NCBI GenBank assembly: GCA_002707495.1 | Contig: PAMZ01000005.1 | Span: 62,001-126,000 of the forward strand | Reading direction: 5' to 3' | Source: Halobacteriovoraceae bacterium | GTDB taxonomy: Bacteria; Bdellovibrionota; Bacteriovoracia; Bacteriovoracales; Bacteriovoracaceae | DNA: 64,000 nucleotides | Shown: positions 16,262-25,025 of the stretch, piece after piece | How positions within the stretch are numbered: the first letter of the stretch is position 1 | Layout: each line of letters starts with the position of its first letter | Translations under genes and position numbers: made by a program | Notes under the pieces: model-generated | The model's database searches: none | What the model was told of the DNA's origin: nothing | Seen by the model: only the letters and a program-made list of their open reading frames with translations

Positions 16262-17242
16262 TTATTCATCCCTTTTTAACTTGAAGCTTGATTGCGAATC
16301 ATCTACTTCGATCATCTCAACCGCTTGTCTTAAAGTAATCTGATATCCTTTTATGATATCACTACCTTGTTCAACCCGCGGAGCTCCCGTTAAAATTAGT
16401 TTACCCGTTCCTTGGTGCGCTTCAAGCTTTTCTGCAAAAGCTCGTCTTTTCTGGTAAACCCCGGAATCTAACCGAAGTTTTTCCTCTAGTCTCACATCGT
16501 CATAAAGCGCGTAATACTTGAGCTTTTTATTAAAGTTTTCGAGGAAAATTTCCGCATTTCCAGCACTTAAATTCATTTTATTTTGACGTATTTTCACAGA
16601 CTTATCGAGCTTCACGTAGGATTCTTGCTGGTTTAGGGTCATATCCTCTGATTGAAAGAAGAGTTTCCCCTCATACTGCCTTTTTCGCTTCACTTCACCC
16701 TTTACCCCTCCAGACATCTCGACACGCTTAGTTTTAAGCCAAGAGATCATTTTTTGGGATTCTATTTCCAAGGTATCAAGAGTGGTTTCATCTTTAATGA
16801 ACGACTTTACATTTTCTCTGGCAATCATTACGTCATTGGTACCATCGTAATTAAACATTTCACTCTCGTAGCGAGAATCCTCATCTCTGATTTTCACTCG
16901 GCCTTTCAGTTCAAGCTTTTTCGTTTTCGTATCTAGATTTCCCGAATCAGCCGTATATTGAATTCTTCGATCGTCCTCTATTAGAACACCATTGGGCTCT
17001 ATAAAGGCTAGAAACTCGTTCTCGCGAATATCTAAAAAACTGGCCTTAAGCTCAGCCTCTGGATTTTGTTTCTTTATTTTAAAATAGTGGACACCCTTAA
17101 AATAAGAACTTTCAACTTTTTGCTCTTCACTAATTTGCTGAGAGTTTATCACATCACGTCTTGCTGTTAGTGCGGTGTAGAGAACAGCGAAAAAAATCAC
17201 GTTAAAAAGGGCAATAACAGCTAAATTCTTTTTATTGTACAA
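16262..17242 (-). CDS. LptC-LptA fusion, periplasmic LPS transport
   Basis: The 326-residue protein has an N-terminal membrane anchor (about residues 8-25) and an LptC-like beta-jellyroll to about residue 185. A second, LptA/OstA-like jellyroll (about 195-320) has typical phrases: FFQSEDMTLNQ, YVKLDKSVKIRQNKMNLSAGNAEIF and GKLILTGAPRVEQGSDIIKG. LptC (about 190) and LptA (about 180) are normally separate. Here both lie in one chain directly before lptB. The start is a TTG with an AAGG Shine-Dalgarno; no ATG lies near enough to supply the anchor. The fusion would build part of the periplasmic bridge already tethered to the inner membrane. Fold assignment is by motif, so a single large LptC is an alternative. 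Confidence 0.75.
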   Translation of the reverse strand: MYNKKNLAVIALFNVIFFAVLYTALTARRDVINSQQISEEQKVESSYFKGVHYFKIKKQNPEAELKASFLDIRENEFLAFIEPNGVLIEDDRRIQYTADSGNLDTKTKKLELKGRVKIRDEDSRYESEMFNYDGTNDVMIARENVKSFIKDETTLDTLEIESQKMISWLKTKRVEMSGGVKGEVKRKRQYEGKLFFQSEDMTLNQQESYVKLDKSVKIRQNKMNLSAGNAEIFLENFNKKLKYYALYDDVRLEEKLRLDSGVYQKRRAFAEKLEAHQGTGKLILTGAPRVEQGSDIIKGYQITLRQAVEMIEVDDSQSSFKLKRDE

Positions 17243-17329
17243 ACTAATAACCTTAATTTTTCAAAAGCTTCGCCACTAATTATTTCAAAGCTTTAAGTTT
17301 AAATAAAGAGAATATTTACTGCCTGTTCT

Positions 17330-17359
17330 TTGACTATTTTTCTCAGGCTATGCTATCTT
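17330..17359 (+). promoter_or_regulatory. Sigma-70-type promoter for mutS
   Basis: TTGACT at 17330-17335, an 18-base spacer, TATCTT at 17354-17359. The predicted start leaves a leader of about 25 bases before the ATG at 17393. The spacer is one base over the optimum. Confidence 0.5.
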
Positions 17360-17392
17360 TTCAATAGCACACAAGATCGACAGGGATAGTTT

Positions 17393-20029
17393 ATGTCTAA
17401 TAATTCCGATGGCTTAACACTTGAGGAAATCGTCCGAGAGGGCGTGAAACTGACTCCAATGATGGAGCAGTATTATGAAATCAAAAAGCAATATCGCGAT
17501 ATGATCCTTATGTTTCGCATGGGTGATTTTTACGAGGTCTTTTTTGAAGATGCCATCGAAACTTCCAAGCTTTTAAATATTTCACAAACTCATAGAGGAA
17601 AACTAGGTGAACATAAAATTCCTATGGCCGGAATCCCACATCATGCGGCAAATGCTTATGTAGATCGCCTAACTTCTCAAGGAAAGAAAGTTGCCATTTG
17701 TGAGCAAGTTGAAGATCCAAAAGCAGCTAAAGGAATCGTCAAGCGCGCCGTAACCCAAGTCGTAAGTCCAGGGATGCCATTCGATCTTGATCGAAGTGAA
17801 TCACATAATAATCATTTTATTGCTTGCGCCTTTGAACAAAGAAAGAATCAGTTTTTTCTCGTCTTTATAGATTTTACAACGGGAGAATTTTTTGGAATGG
17901 AACTTTCAAGTGCTGAGGAAGTTGCTGAGAAGATTCAAATCTATCAACCAAAAGAGATGTTGGCGTTTTTAGGTCAATGGGAAAATAGAGCTTCGCTTCA
18001 GGCTCTTATAGAGCAAGATAATCTATTAGTGACTCATTTGTCTGAGGAATACTTTGATGAAAAATATACTTCGCTTTATATTGAAAAATTAATTCCTGCT
18101 TATAAGAAAGATGAAATTATAAAAGCTCACACCGGATTGATAAAACCTATAGGAGCTCTCTCTTATTATATTTGCTCCACTCAAGCCTTTGATAAAATCT
18201 CTCACTTCAGACCCTTTCAATTAGTGAACCAACAAAGCGAGATGAAGATCACGTATCCGACTCTTGTGGGGTTGGAAATTTTCCCAAAAACCAAAGAGAG
18301 CTACAAAAACTCACTGCTAGGTTTTATGGATCGTACTCGTACCGCAATGGGAGCTCGAAAATTACGTTCGGTTTTTCAAAAACCTCTTAGAGATCAAAAG
18401 CTCATCGAAGAGAGATTTGATGTGGTTGAGAGATTTACTGCAAAACCTGAAAAGCTCTCTTCCATTCGTGAAATACTCTTTGATATTCGAGATATTGAAA
18501 GAATCTTAGCTAAGGCTTCCACCGGGAAAATTAATAGTGCTGACATGATTAATTTGGCAGCTGCCTATAAGGCATATATTGAATTGGAGAAACTGCTTCC
18601 TCTGAAACGTTTTTTAAATCAAAAATTCGATAACGATAAACTTTCAGTCCTCGCCAGCGAAATTGAAAAAACGATTAACGACGAAGTAGGATGCTCTCTT
18701 GATAAAGGAAACCTCATACGAGAAGGATGCCACAAGCAAAGAGATAAACTTGCAAAGCTAAGTCTTAACGCCAAGGATTCACTTCTTGCTCTTGAGGCTA
18801 AATATCGAGAACAAACGGGGATCGGAAACCTCAAAATAAAATCTAACAATGTGGCTGGCTATTTTATAGAAGTCAGTAAATCCCATATAAAAAAAGTACC
18901 AAAAGACTTTGAGCGCAGACAGACATTAGTGAACTCAGAGCGATATCAATCACCAGAGCTTGCTGAATTTGAAAAAGAAGTTATCACGGCTAGAGATAAG
19001 CTTTATAAATTAGAGCGGAAAATTTTTGAGGGAATCGTAAGTCAGATTAATGACCTTTCTCGTGATCTTTTAATCATGTCTGAGAATATTGCATTTATCG
19101 ATATCTTTCAAAGTTTTGCTTGGGTCACGGTTCAAGAGGATTTCTCAAGGCCACAAATTAAGGCTCAACAGATCGTTCATATAAAACAAGCGTGGCATCC
19201 ACTCATTAAATCAAGTCTTAAAGATAGGTTTGTTCACCACAATCTACGACTTGATGATTCTGTCTATTTTGGACTTATCACTGGTCCTAATATGGCCGGT
19301 AAAACGACGGTGATGCGAGAAGTTGCCATCATTCAATTTCTTGCGCAGCTAGGTTGTTTTGTTCCTGCGGAGAACGCTGTCTTGGGACTTACTGATTATA
19401 TCTTTTCTAGACTGGGAGCACATGACGATATCATTAAGGGCCAATCTACCTTTATGGTAGAGATGAGTGAGACTGCGGAAATTATCCGGCATGCAACAAA
19501 AGATTCACTAATCATCCTTGATGAAATAGGACGGGGAACATCTACCTTTGACGGTCTAAGTATCGCATGGGCATTGGTTGAATACTTTATTATCAAAACG
19601 AAAGCTCTAACCTTATTTTCAACTCATTACCATGAGCTAATTGACCTCGTGAATTCACTACCTCAATCCAAAAACCTTACGGTTAAGACTGTAAACAGTA
19701 ATGGCAATGTTCAATTCCTCTACGAGCTAATTGAAGAAGGTGCAGCTCAAAGTTTTGGGATTCACGTGGCGAAGCTTGCTGGACTTCCAGAGGAAATTCT
19801 AAATCGCTCAAAACAAATTTTAAAAGAGCTTGAAGCAACGGAGCACACACTTAACCTTCCGGTCGTTAAAAATAAAACTAATCAATTAAATCTTTTTGAA
19901 GAAGAGATCATGATTGAGGAAAAAGAGCATCCTGTAGTAGAAGAACTTCGCAATATGGATGTGATGAATCTGACTCCGCTTCAAGCGCTGCAGAAGCTAG
20001 ATGAGCTCAAGGCTACTTTTATCAACTAA
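17393..20029 (+). CDS. mutS: DNA mismatch repair protein MutS
   Basis: The 878-residue protein is full length for MutS. The N-terminal mismatch-reading motif is present (GDFYEVFFEDA, with the Phe-x-Glu-type wedge region). Next come the connector, the lever/clamp helices, and the ATPase domain with Walker A GPNMAGKTT, the block FMVEMSET, Walker B SLIILDEIGRGTSTFDG and the STHYHEL switch. It recognises mismatches and recruits MutL. It is divergent from lptCA and convergent with the pilus operon (three bases between stops). MutL is not in the window. Confidence 0.98.
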   Translation: MSNNSDGLTLEEIVREGVKLTPMMEQYYEIKKQYRDMILMFRMGDFYEVFFEDAIETSKLLNISQTHRGKLGEHKIPMAGIPHHAANAYVDRLTSQGKKVAICEQVEDPKAAKGIVKRAVTQVVSPGMPFDLDRSESHNNHFIACAFEQRKNQFFLVFIDFTTGEFFGMELSSAEEVAEKIQIYQPKEMLAFLGQWENRASLQALIEQDNLLVTHLSEEYFDEKYTSLYIEKLIPAYKKDEIIKAHTGLIKPIGALSYYICSTQAFDKISHFRPFQLVNQQSEMKITYPTLVGLEIFPKTKESYKNSLLGFMDRTRTAMGARKLRSVFQKPLRDQKLIEERFDVVERFTAKPEKLSSIREILFDIRDIERILAKASTGKINSADMINLAAAYKAYIELEKLLPLKRFLNQKFDNDKLSVLASEIEKTINDEVGCSLDKGNLIREGCHKQRDKLAKLSLNAKDSLLALEAKYREQTGIGNLKIKSNNVAGYFIEVSKSHIKKVPKDFERRQTLVNSERYQSPELAEFEKEVITARDKLYKLERKIFEGIVSQINDLSRDLLIMSENIAFIDIFQSFAWVTVQEDFSRPQIKAQQIVHIKQAWHPLIKSSLKDRFVHHNLRLDDSVYFGLITGPNMAGKTTVMREVAIIQFLAQLGCFVPAENAVLGLTDYIFSRLGAHDDIIKGQSTFMVEMSETAEIIRHATKDSLIILDEIGRGTSTFDGLSIAWALVEYFIIKTKALTLFSTHYHELIDLVNSLPQSKNLTVKTVNSNGNVQFLYELIEEGAAQSFGIHVAKLAGLPEEILNRSKQILKELEATEHTLNLPVVKNKTNQLNLFEEEIMIEEKEHPVVEELRNMDVMNLTPLQALQKLDELKATFIN

Positions 20030-20031
20030 CC

Positions 20032-20952
20032 CTAATGAGCTGAAACGCTTATTGTAATCGTATCTGTGTAATCACCAGTAGCAGGATTGCTTGGTACAGT
20101 TCCTAGCCTCACACTTATAGGATAACTTTGAGCACTTTGAGGTGTTCCATTACTTCTATTGAACATCCAGTACTCTTGTCCTGGATTTGTCAGGTCTCGA
20201 TAATTAGTGGAGCCGACTTTTACTGAATAAGGAACAAAGCTTGAGCCATTAACTAGTTTTGAGCCTTCTTCAGAGGCAAACCTCACTGTAAAGCCAACAT
20301 TTCCTTTAACATGCAAAGCTGCGTTTTCAATATCTCCTGTCTGCATATTTCCAAAGCTCATAATATGCTGAGTTTGACTGGGATCATGAGAGGATGTGGG
20401 TGCTCCCACACTTAGTTCAACAAATCTTGGAGTGGCCATTTGAACATACATATACCCCACCGTTTGAGAAACTAAATCCCCGTTATTTTTAACTCCAAAA
20501 ATTCTGATTTGAATTTGATCACCATGATAAGTACTTGCGGTGTGATTGAAGACCGAATCTAAGTCAATTACTTTAAAAAAGAAATTGAAATTATATGTGG
20601 TGTTGGTGTTACTAAGACTTCCTTCTATATACTCACCAGAAGTCGCGTCAGGTTCATCCTTGAGAATATTTACAAGGTTTGATTCTTTATAAATATTATA
20701 AGGAACAATTTGGCTACCTGCACTCGTTTCGCGGTTGTATGACCCCGCATTGCCCTTTGAAAAATAGGCCCTAAAGTTTTCACAATTATTACTATTGCTT
20801 CCTCGACTAAGCGTGAATCCATGTTGAACCGACTGAACTGATGTATTGATCATTCCCACAAAATTACTGACATTGATATTAAACTGACAATTTTGAGCCT
20901 CAGCATTTAAGAACGGTATAGAGATAATTAACAGCCATAAAAATATTTTCAT
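20032..20952 (-). CDS. Fimbrial tip/minor subunit of the chaperone-usher operon
   Basis: The 306-residue product has a signal peptide (MKIFLWLLIISIPFLNAEA). Its C-terminus ends TGDYTDTITISVSAH, close to the end of the major pilin (EYEDTLTFTISAH), so it carries a pilin-like C-terminal domain for donor-strand assembly. The N-terminal part (about residues 20-150) contains two Cys (NCQF, NCENF) and would be the exposed, possibly adhesive, domain. It is the last gene of the operon, after the usher, the usual place for a two-domain tip adhesin. Receptor specificity is unknown. Confidence 0.75.
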   Translation of the reverse strand: MKIFLWLLIISIPFLNAEAQNCQFNINVSNFVGMINTSVQSVQHGFTLSRGSNSNNCENFRAYFSKGNAGSYNRETSAGSQIVPYNIYKESNLVNILKDEPDATSGEYIEGSLSNTNTTYNFNFFFKVIDLDSVFNHTASTYHGDQIQIRIFGVKNNGDLVSQTVGYMYVQMATPRFVELSVGAPTSSHDPSQTQHIMSFGNMQTGDIENAALHVKGNVGFTVRFASEEGSKLVNGSSFVPYSVKVGSTNYRDLTNPGQEYWMFNRSNGTPQSAQSYPISVRLGTVPSNPATGDYTDTITISVSAH

Positions 20953-20958
20953 ATTAAC

Positions 20959-23394
20959 CTACCTAAGTTCAATCTCACCAAGATTTAAAAAGCCTTTTTT
21001 GTTTTTAGCTGGAATAGAGATTTTCTTCATTCCTTCTCCTACAACCTCTAGAGTGAATTCACCCTGAGTCATGCCATCCACAAAAAAGTATCCCTTTCTA
21101 TCCGTAAAAAAAACGTTTTTCCCAAGTTTTCCCACCTTTAGCTTAACAGGCTGCCCATCTTTCAAAAGAGTTCCCTCAACGCTTAATAGACCTCGATCAC
21201 TTAGACTTATTAAATGACCTGATTTGAGTTTCGGAAGAAGCACAAACTTCTCTTGCTCAAGAGTTGTCCCGATATCCAAGTGTCCTGTATCGACTTGAAC
21301 TTCTCTGTATTGATAGGACAATAAATTTGGAAGCGCTAAGTCTCCAATAATCGGACTTTCTGTATCAGCAAATGGAGAGGTTGATTTAATCGCCAATTTT
21401 TGATCTCGTAACTCACTTGATGGTTTAAAAAGTGCAAAGCTACTCTGAGTGGGTCGCCCGAGAGCAAACCCGACTCCGGATTTACCGGAAGCGGCTAATA
21501 GAATTGAACTCGATAAGGTGGCACCGTACATTTGTAGCTTTTCTGAATCTTGCTCTTCATAGGAACCTCTTACAAAAAGATCGGCCATGGCTGTTGAGAC
21601 TTTTGTATTCAAGTCAACTCTCTCCCTTTGTGCCTCTTTTTCAAAAGAGGCTGCAATTCTAGGATTATAAAGTTGATTTGAATTATCTTTTATCAGACTA
21701 ACTCTGGTACTGTCTTCTTCCAAATTTTTGAAAACACTACCAAAAGCATTGACCTCCCCTCCAAATCTCCAATTAAGAAAAAGGGAAGCCTGGGTTTCAC
21801 TTTCCCCCAGGCTATTGACCGTTTTAGAAGCATAAATATTAGTTGTAATGAGAGGAGAAATCCTCCAATTCAATGAACCTCTATAAGTATCACGATCATC
21901 CAGACTCTCATCTTGGTAGATACTTTTTGCAAAACCTAGATTCAAGGAGAATGTTTTATGCAGAGGAATCGATACACTTGATTCATAATTAGAGTCAATG
22001 AGATCGCCTGAACTCGTAGAGTTTTCTCTAAAATCGGAAAAGAATTTTTCCGCTCTTAGAACGAGGGCAAAAGCTCTTCTTACACTCACTCCAATGGGTT
22101 GATATTGCCAAGTCGCTGCAACTGCCTGCCCTACTTCTTCAGTGTCTGAGTTTTGAGAATTTGCGAGATCAATAAAAATATTCCCTACGCCAGTGATAAA
22201 GCCATTTGAAACACCCGCTAAATTATAATTGGTTTCAACCTGGCCGAAGCCGCCCAGCGTGTAATAATTATTAACTCCGTACTGATAGTACCCAGAAGTA
22301 ATATTATCATCACTATAATCTCTTTCTCTATCTGAGTCCGTAAAAACACTTCCCGAGCTTAGAGCGAAATTCGAAACACCCTTTCTCAAAGTCGCGATAG
22401 AAATAGGAATATCGTAATCAATGATTTTCACAATTCCCTGGGCATCTTTTATTTCCAGGCGTATAAAATTTATTCCGTTTAATAGAGGCAGATTTGTTAA
22501 TCGATAATTTCCAGCAGGTAAAACTTCCTGGCGATATAAATTTCCATTAACAAAAGTCTTTACTTGCGATCTTGAAGTAAGCTTTAGCTCCTCACTCCCC
22601 CGAGTGAAAGGTTGAGAATAAGGGTCTATTGAGAATTGTTTTTGAATACTTACTCCACCAATACTTTGAGAGTTTAAAAATGAAAAACTATTCGTGTAGA
22701 TATCACCTGCCTGGATTCTTATTTTTTTTGATTCAATGTCCTTGGTAAGATTTGTATCTCCACGAAACCAATACCCCTCTTCCTCACTTGGATCTTGATA
22801 AAATCCTCTTGCACTTAGAATATACCCATTGAGATTAAAAAAGGAGTTTACGCTTGCAGAAAAGAAGTCTCCACCAAGAGCCTCATCTCCGTATGTCTTA
22901 TCAAGGCTGTAACTTAAATTTCCAGCGAATGGTGCAGGTTCAATAGTTTCTCCAGCATATTTAGCTTTAAGATTCTCTCCCACGTCATAAAAGGTAGGTG
23001 CCAGCAATTTTTGATCAATCATTAAATTTAAAATAAGTCTTTCAGGATCATATTTTAAAGAAAAGGGTAATTCTGACGCTTTTGTCCAGTCAGCCTTTGG
23101 TACCTTAATCTGCTTTTTTAGAATAGCATTGAGTTTTGCGTAGTAAGTCTTCGTCTCCACAGCAGCGATATTATCTCCCTGCATGCGCACTAATATTTGA
23201 CCTAACTCTTTATTTAGGATTTGAAGCTCGAGTGAAGACTCAACAAATGAATCACCAAATACTTTTTTAAAAAGATCTTGCTCTTCATCCGCCAATACGG
23301 TGGTGGTTGATGTGAGTAGGCTTAGAATTAAACCGTATAGAAATAGGTAAAGGAAATTATTAATCAACTGAAATTTCACCTTTAAATTTGTCAT
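20959..23394 (-). CDS. Outer-membrane fimbrial usher
   Basis: The 811-residue protein has a signal peptide and a periplasmic N-terminal domain (LKYDPERLILNLMID). A long beta-barrel region follows, with usher phrases such as GDIYTNSFSFLNSQSIGGVSI and VLPAGNYRLTNLPLLNGIN, and then C-terminal small beta domains (KGYFFVDGMTQGEFTLEVVGEG). Ushers assemble pilin-chaperone complexes into a fibre and secrete it. The start overlaps the chaperone gene by 35 bases. Sequence looks closer to archaic or alternate ushers than to FimD, but I could not assign a clade. Confidence 0.85.
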   Translation of the reverse strand: MTNLKVKFQLINNFLYLFLYGLILSLLTSTTTVLADEEQDLFKKVFGDSFVESSLELQILNKELGQILVRMQGDNIAAVETKTYYAKLNAILKKQIKVPKADWTKASELPFSLKYDPERLILNLMIDQKLLAPTFYDVGENLKAKYAGETIEPAPFAGNLSYSLDKTYGDEALGGDFFSASVNSFFNLNGYILSARGFYQDPSEEEGYWFRGDTNLTKDIESKKIRIQAGDIYTNSFSFLNSQSIGGVSIQKQFSIDPYSQPFTRGSEELKLTSRSQVKTFVNGNLYRQEVLPAGNYRLTNLPLLNGINFIRLEIKDAQGIVKIIDYDIPISIATLRKGVSNFALSSGSVFTDSDRERDYSDDNITSGYYQYGVNNYYTLGGFGQVETNYNLAGVSNGFITGVGNIFIDLANSQNSDTEEVGQAVAATWQYQPIGVSVRRAFALVLRAEKFFSDFRENSTSSGDLIDSNYESSVSIPLHKTFSLNLGFAKSIYQDESLDDRDTYRGSLNWRISPLITTNIYASKTVNSLGESETQASLFLNWRFGGEVNAFGSVFKNLEEDSTRVSLIKDNSNQLYNPRIAASFEKEAQRERVDLNTKVSTAMADLFVRGSYEEQDSEKLQMYGATLSSSILLAASGKSGVGFALGRPTQSSFALFKPSSELRDQKLAIKSTSPFADTESPIIGDLALPNLLSYQYREVQVDTGHLDIGTTLEQEKFVLLPKLKSGHLISLSDRGLLSVEGTLLKDGQPVKLKVGKLGKNVFFTDRKGYFFVDGMTQGEFTLEVVGEGMKKISIPAKNKKGFLNLGEIELR

Positions 23395-24046
23395 TTATTT
23401 TTTGTTTAAGTGTAAATTCAAAGACTCTTGTCTTACCTGCTAAGACATTATGTCCTTCCAGCTTTTCAAGTTCACCCTTTTTAAGTTTTATCGTTTTCTT
23501 ACCATCAGAAATTTTGATTTTAACGTTTTTTAGGTATTGGTGTTTTGATCCAGAGTTTTCAAGATGAACCTTTAATTTACCTCCCAATGACTCTAGCTTA
23601 GAAACTTTTAAATTTGATTTAGTTTTTCCTGGATCAACATACAAAGCACTCATAAAGCGCATAAGCATCTTAATCCCCCCCTTTATTCCTTCACTTTTTT
23701 TATCCACATCAAGCGGCACTTGCTCTGCAATAATTCGATAGGATTGTTCCGTAGAAATTTTCTTATCTGAAACCCAATCAACACGGATACTTCTTTTTGC
23801 ACCTTTAGGAACAATAAGTTGCGGAGGAAATATTTTAATATCTTGAGTATGAGGCAGCTCCTCTTTTCCATCAATAGCTTGAATCCTCTGGACTGCCTTG
23901 ATGGTGATTGGAATCGTTTTGTCTGTATTATTATGGATTTGAAACTGAACCGATTTTTTGCCTGCTCCAAGATTGATCGTTTCGGTCATTGGACTAAATG
24001 TAAATGAGAAGAGTAGTGGCAAGGCCAGAAAAATTCCATATCTCAC
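23360..24046 (-). CDS. Periplasmic fimbrial chaperone
   Basis: The 228-residue protein starts with GTG (AGGAG Shine-Dalgarno seven bases before) and has a signal peptide. Two Ig-like domains follow. Domain 1 contains the family-like segment IFPPQLIVPKGAKRSIRVDW with a conserved Arg, and the strand QSYRIIAEQVPL that pairs with pilins. Domain 2 begins near residue 140. It binds unfolded pilins and delivers them to the usher encoded directly downstream. The gene order pilin, short pilin-like, chaperone, usher, tip protein resembles archaic Csu-type operons. Confidence 0.85.
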   Translation of the reverse strand: MRYGIFLALPLLFSFTFSPMTETINLGAGKKSVQFQIHNNTDKTIPITIKAVQRIQAIDGKEELPHTQDIKIFPPQLIVPKGAKRSIRVDWVSDKKISTEQSYRIIAEQVPLDVDKKSEGIKGGIKMLMRFMSALYVDPGKTKSNLKVSKLESLGGKLKVHLENSGSKHQYLKNVKIKISDGKKTIKLKKGELEKLEGHNVLAGKTRVFEFTLKQKINDKFKGEISVD

Positions 24047-24108
24047 AAGGCGACTCCTGATTCGCAGAGGTTAACACTTACTATTATAATCTGATTAAGG
24101 TCTTGGTG

Positions 24109-24348
24109 CTAACGGGAGATGATTTCTATATACTGGAGTCTACCTGTCACCTGTTTGTTGACTTCGTATTTTGTCGGGTGGACATTTGATTTTAATGTAA
24201 AGCCATCCTTAGATTTTTTCTTGGTGTCCACTTCAACTAGACTAATTGATGCTGGAACTCTGCCACTGAGGTAAAGCACCTGACTTTTAGCTGCCCTGGC
24301 AGAAGTTGTAACTAGAAAAAATAAAAAAAAAGGCATACCAATCTTCAT
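24109..24348 (-). CDS. Short pilin-like exported protein whose start lies inside a terminator hairpin
   Basis: The 79-residue product has a signal peptide (MKIGMPFFLFFLVTTSARA). A short mature part includes LYLSGRVPASISLVEV, which parallels the N-terminus of the major pilin (LVLKGTVPAVLEIDV). It lacks the pilin C-terminal half, so it is either a short paralogue, a pilus regulator or terminator subunit, or a decayed pilin. Its ATG sits in the loop/3' arm of a 10-base-pair terminator hairpin and its Phe-rich signal codons are the T-tract. No standard Shine-Dalgarno is visible. Translation would need the hairpin to be open. Confidence 0.6.
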   Translation of the reverse strand: MKIGMPFFLFFLVTTSARAAKSQVLYLSGRVPASISLVEVDTKKKSKDGFTLKSNVHPTKYEVNKQVTGRLQYIEIISR

Positions 24349-24357
24349 GGTATGCCT
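24331..24357 (-). terminator. Intrinsic terminator after the major pilin, overlapping the next start codon
   Basis: Perfect 10-base-pair stem AGGCATACCA / TGGTATGCCT with a seven-base loop, followed on the minus strand by about nine T. It lies 30 bases after the pilin stop, and the downstream ORF starts within it. It should cut transcription after the pilin and let only a fraction read into the chaperone, usher and tip genes. Confidence 0.85.
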
Positions 24358-24386
24358 ATCGGTTACTTGATAAAATTAATTAAGTA

Positions 24387-24863
24387 TTAGTGAGCAGATA
24401 TTGTGAAAGTAAGTGTGTCTTCGTACTCACCTTCTAGTAATCCTGCATAGTTAGCACTTCCTGCTAGAGAATTTACCACTACATCTTTGTCTACGTCAGC
24501 ATAAGTAGAAGATGTATTTTGAAAAGTTTCTCCTGAAGCTAAGTTAACTGCGGCTCCATCGTATGTAATTCCATAAGCTACTTTTGAAGAAGCTACTGAC
24601 TCGTGAACCAGAAAACCACCATTATCTGAAGATATCGAAACGTCGTATCCAGTTGTTGAGTTTGATTTTTCATTTACTGAAGCAACTGTTATCTCGTTAG
24701 AGCCTGTTACTACTGTATCTAGAGGTAGCGTCGTAGCCGCTGCATTTCCAGTTACATCGATCTCTAAAACTGCTGGAACAGTTCCTTTTAAAACTAAGGT
24801 TCCAGTAGTAGCTGCAAAACTAGAAAAAGAAGTTACAAGTGTTAATATTAATAGCTTTTTCAT
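24387..24863 (-). CDS. Major fimbrial subunit (pilin)
   Basis: The 158-residue product has a signal peptide (MKKLLILTLVTSFSSFAA). The mature chain is small, Ala/Thr/Ser/Val-rich and beta-strand-like, with no Cys. It begins TGTLVLKGTVPAVLEIDV and ends DTLTFTISAH, the alternating hydrophobic end expected for donor-strand exchange. It is the first gene of the pilus operon, with a GGAGG Shine-Dalgarno and a sigma-54 promoter 44 bases upstream. A terminator directly after it fits high-level expression of the main structural subunit. Confidence 0.85.
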   Translation of the reverse strand: MKKLLILTLVTSFSSFAATTGTLVLKGTVPAVLEIDVTGNAAATTLPLDTVVTGSNEITVASVNEKSNSTTGYDVSISSDNGGFLVHESVASSKVAYGITYDGAAVNLASGETFQNTSSTYADVDKDVVVNSLAGSANYAGLLEGEYEDTLTFTISAH

Positions 24864-24905
24864 CTTTTAATTCCTCCTTAAAGGATTGATTACATGTATC
24901 TATAG

Positions 24906-24921
24906 AGCAATAACTATGCCA
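24906..24921 (-). promoter_or_regulatory. Sigma-54 promoter of the pilus operon
   Basis: Minus-strand TGGCAT-AGTTA-TTGCT, an exact -24/-12 arrangement (consensus TGGCAC-N5-TTGCW). The -12 C is 44 bases from the pilin ATG. An AT-rich patch upstream on this strand with three TATAG units (about 24947-24966) might bind an activator. Confidence 0.8.
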
Positions 24922-25025
24922 GAGTAATTAATTAGATTACGAAGACTTAGCTATATCTATACTATAGAGAAAAGTGCAGTTGTATTCTAGATGGACAATT
25001 TTTCACCATACAAAACAAATTATAT

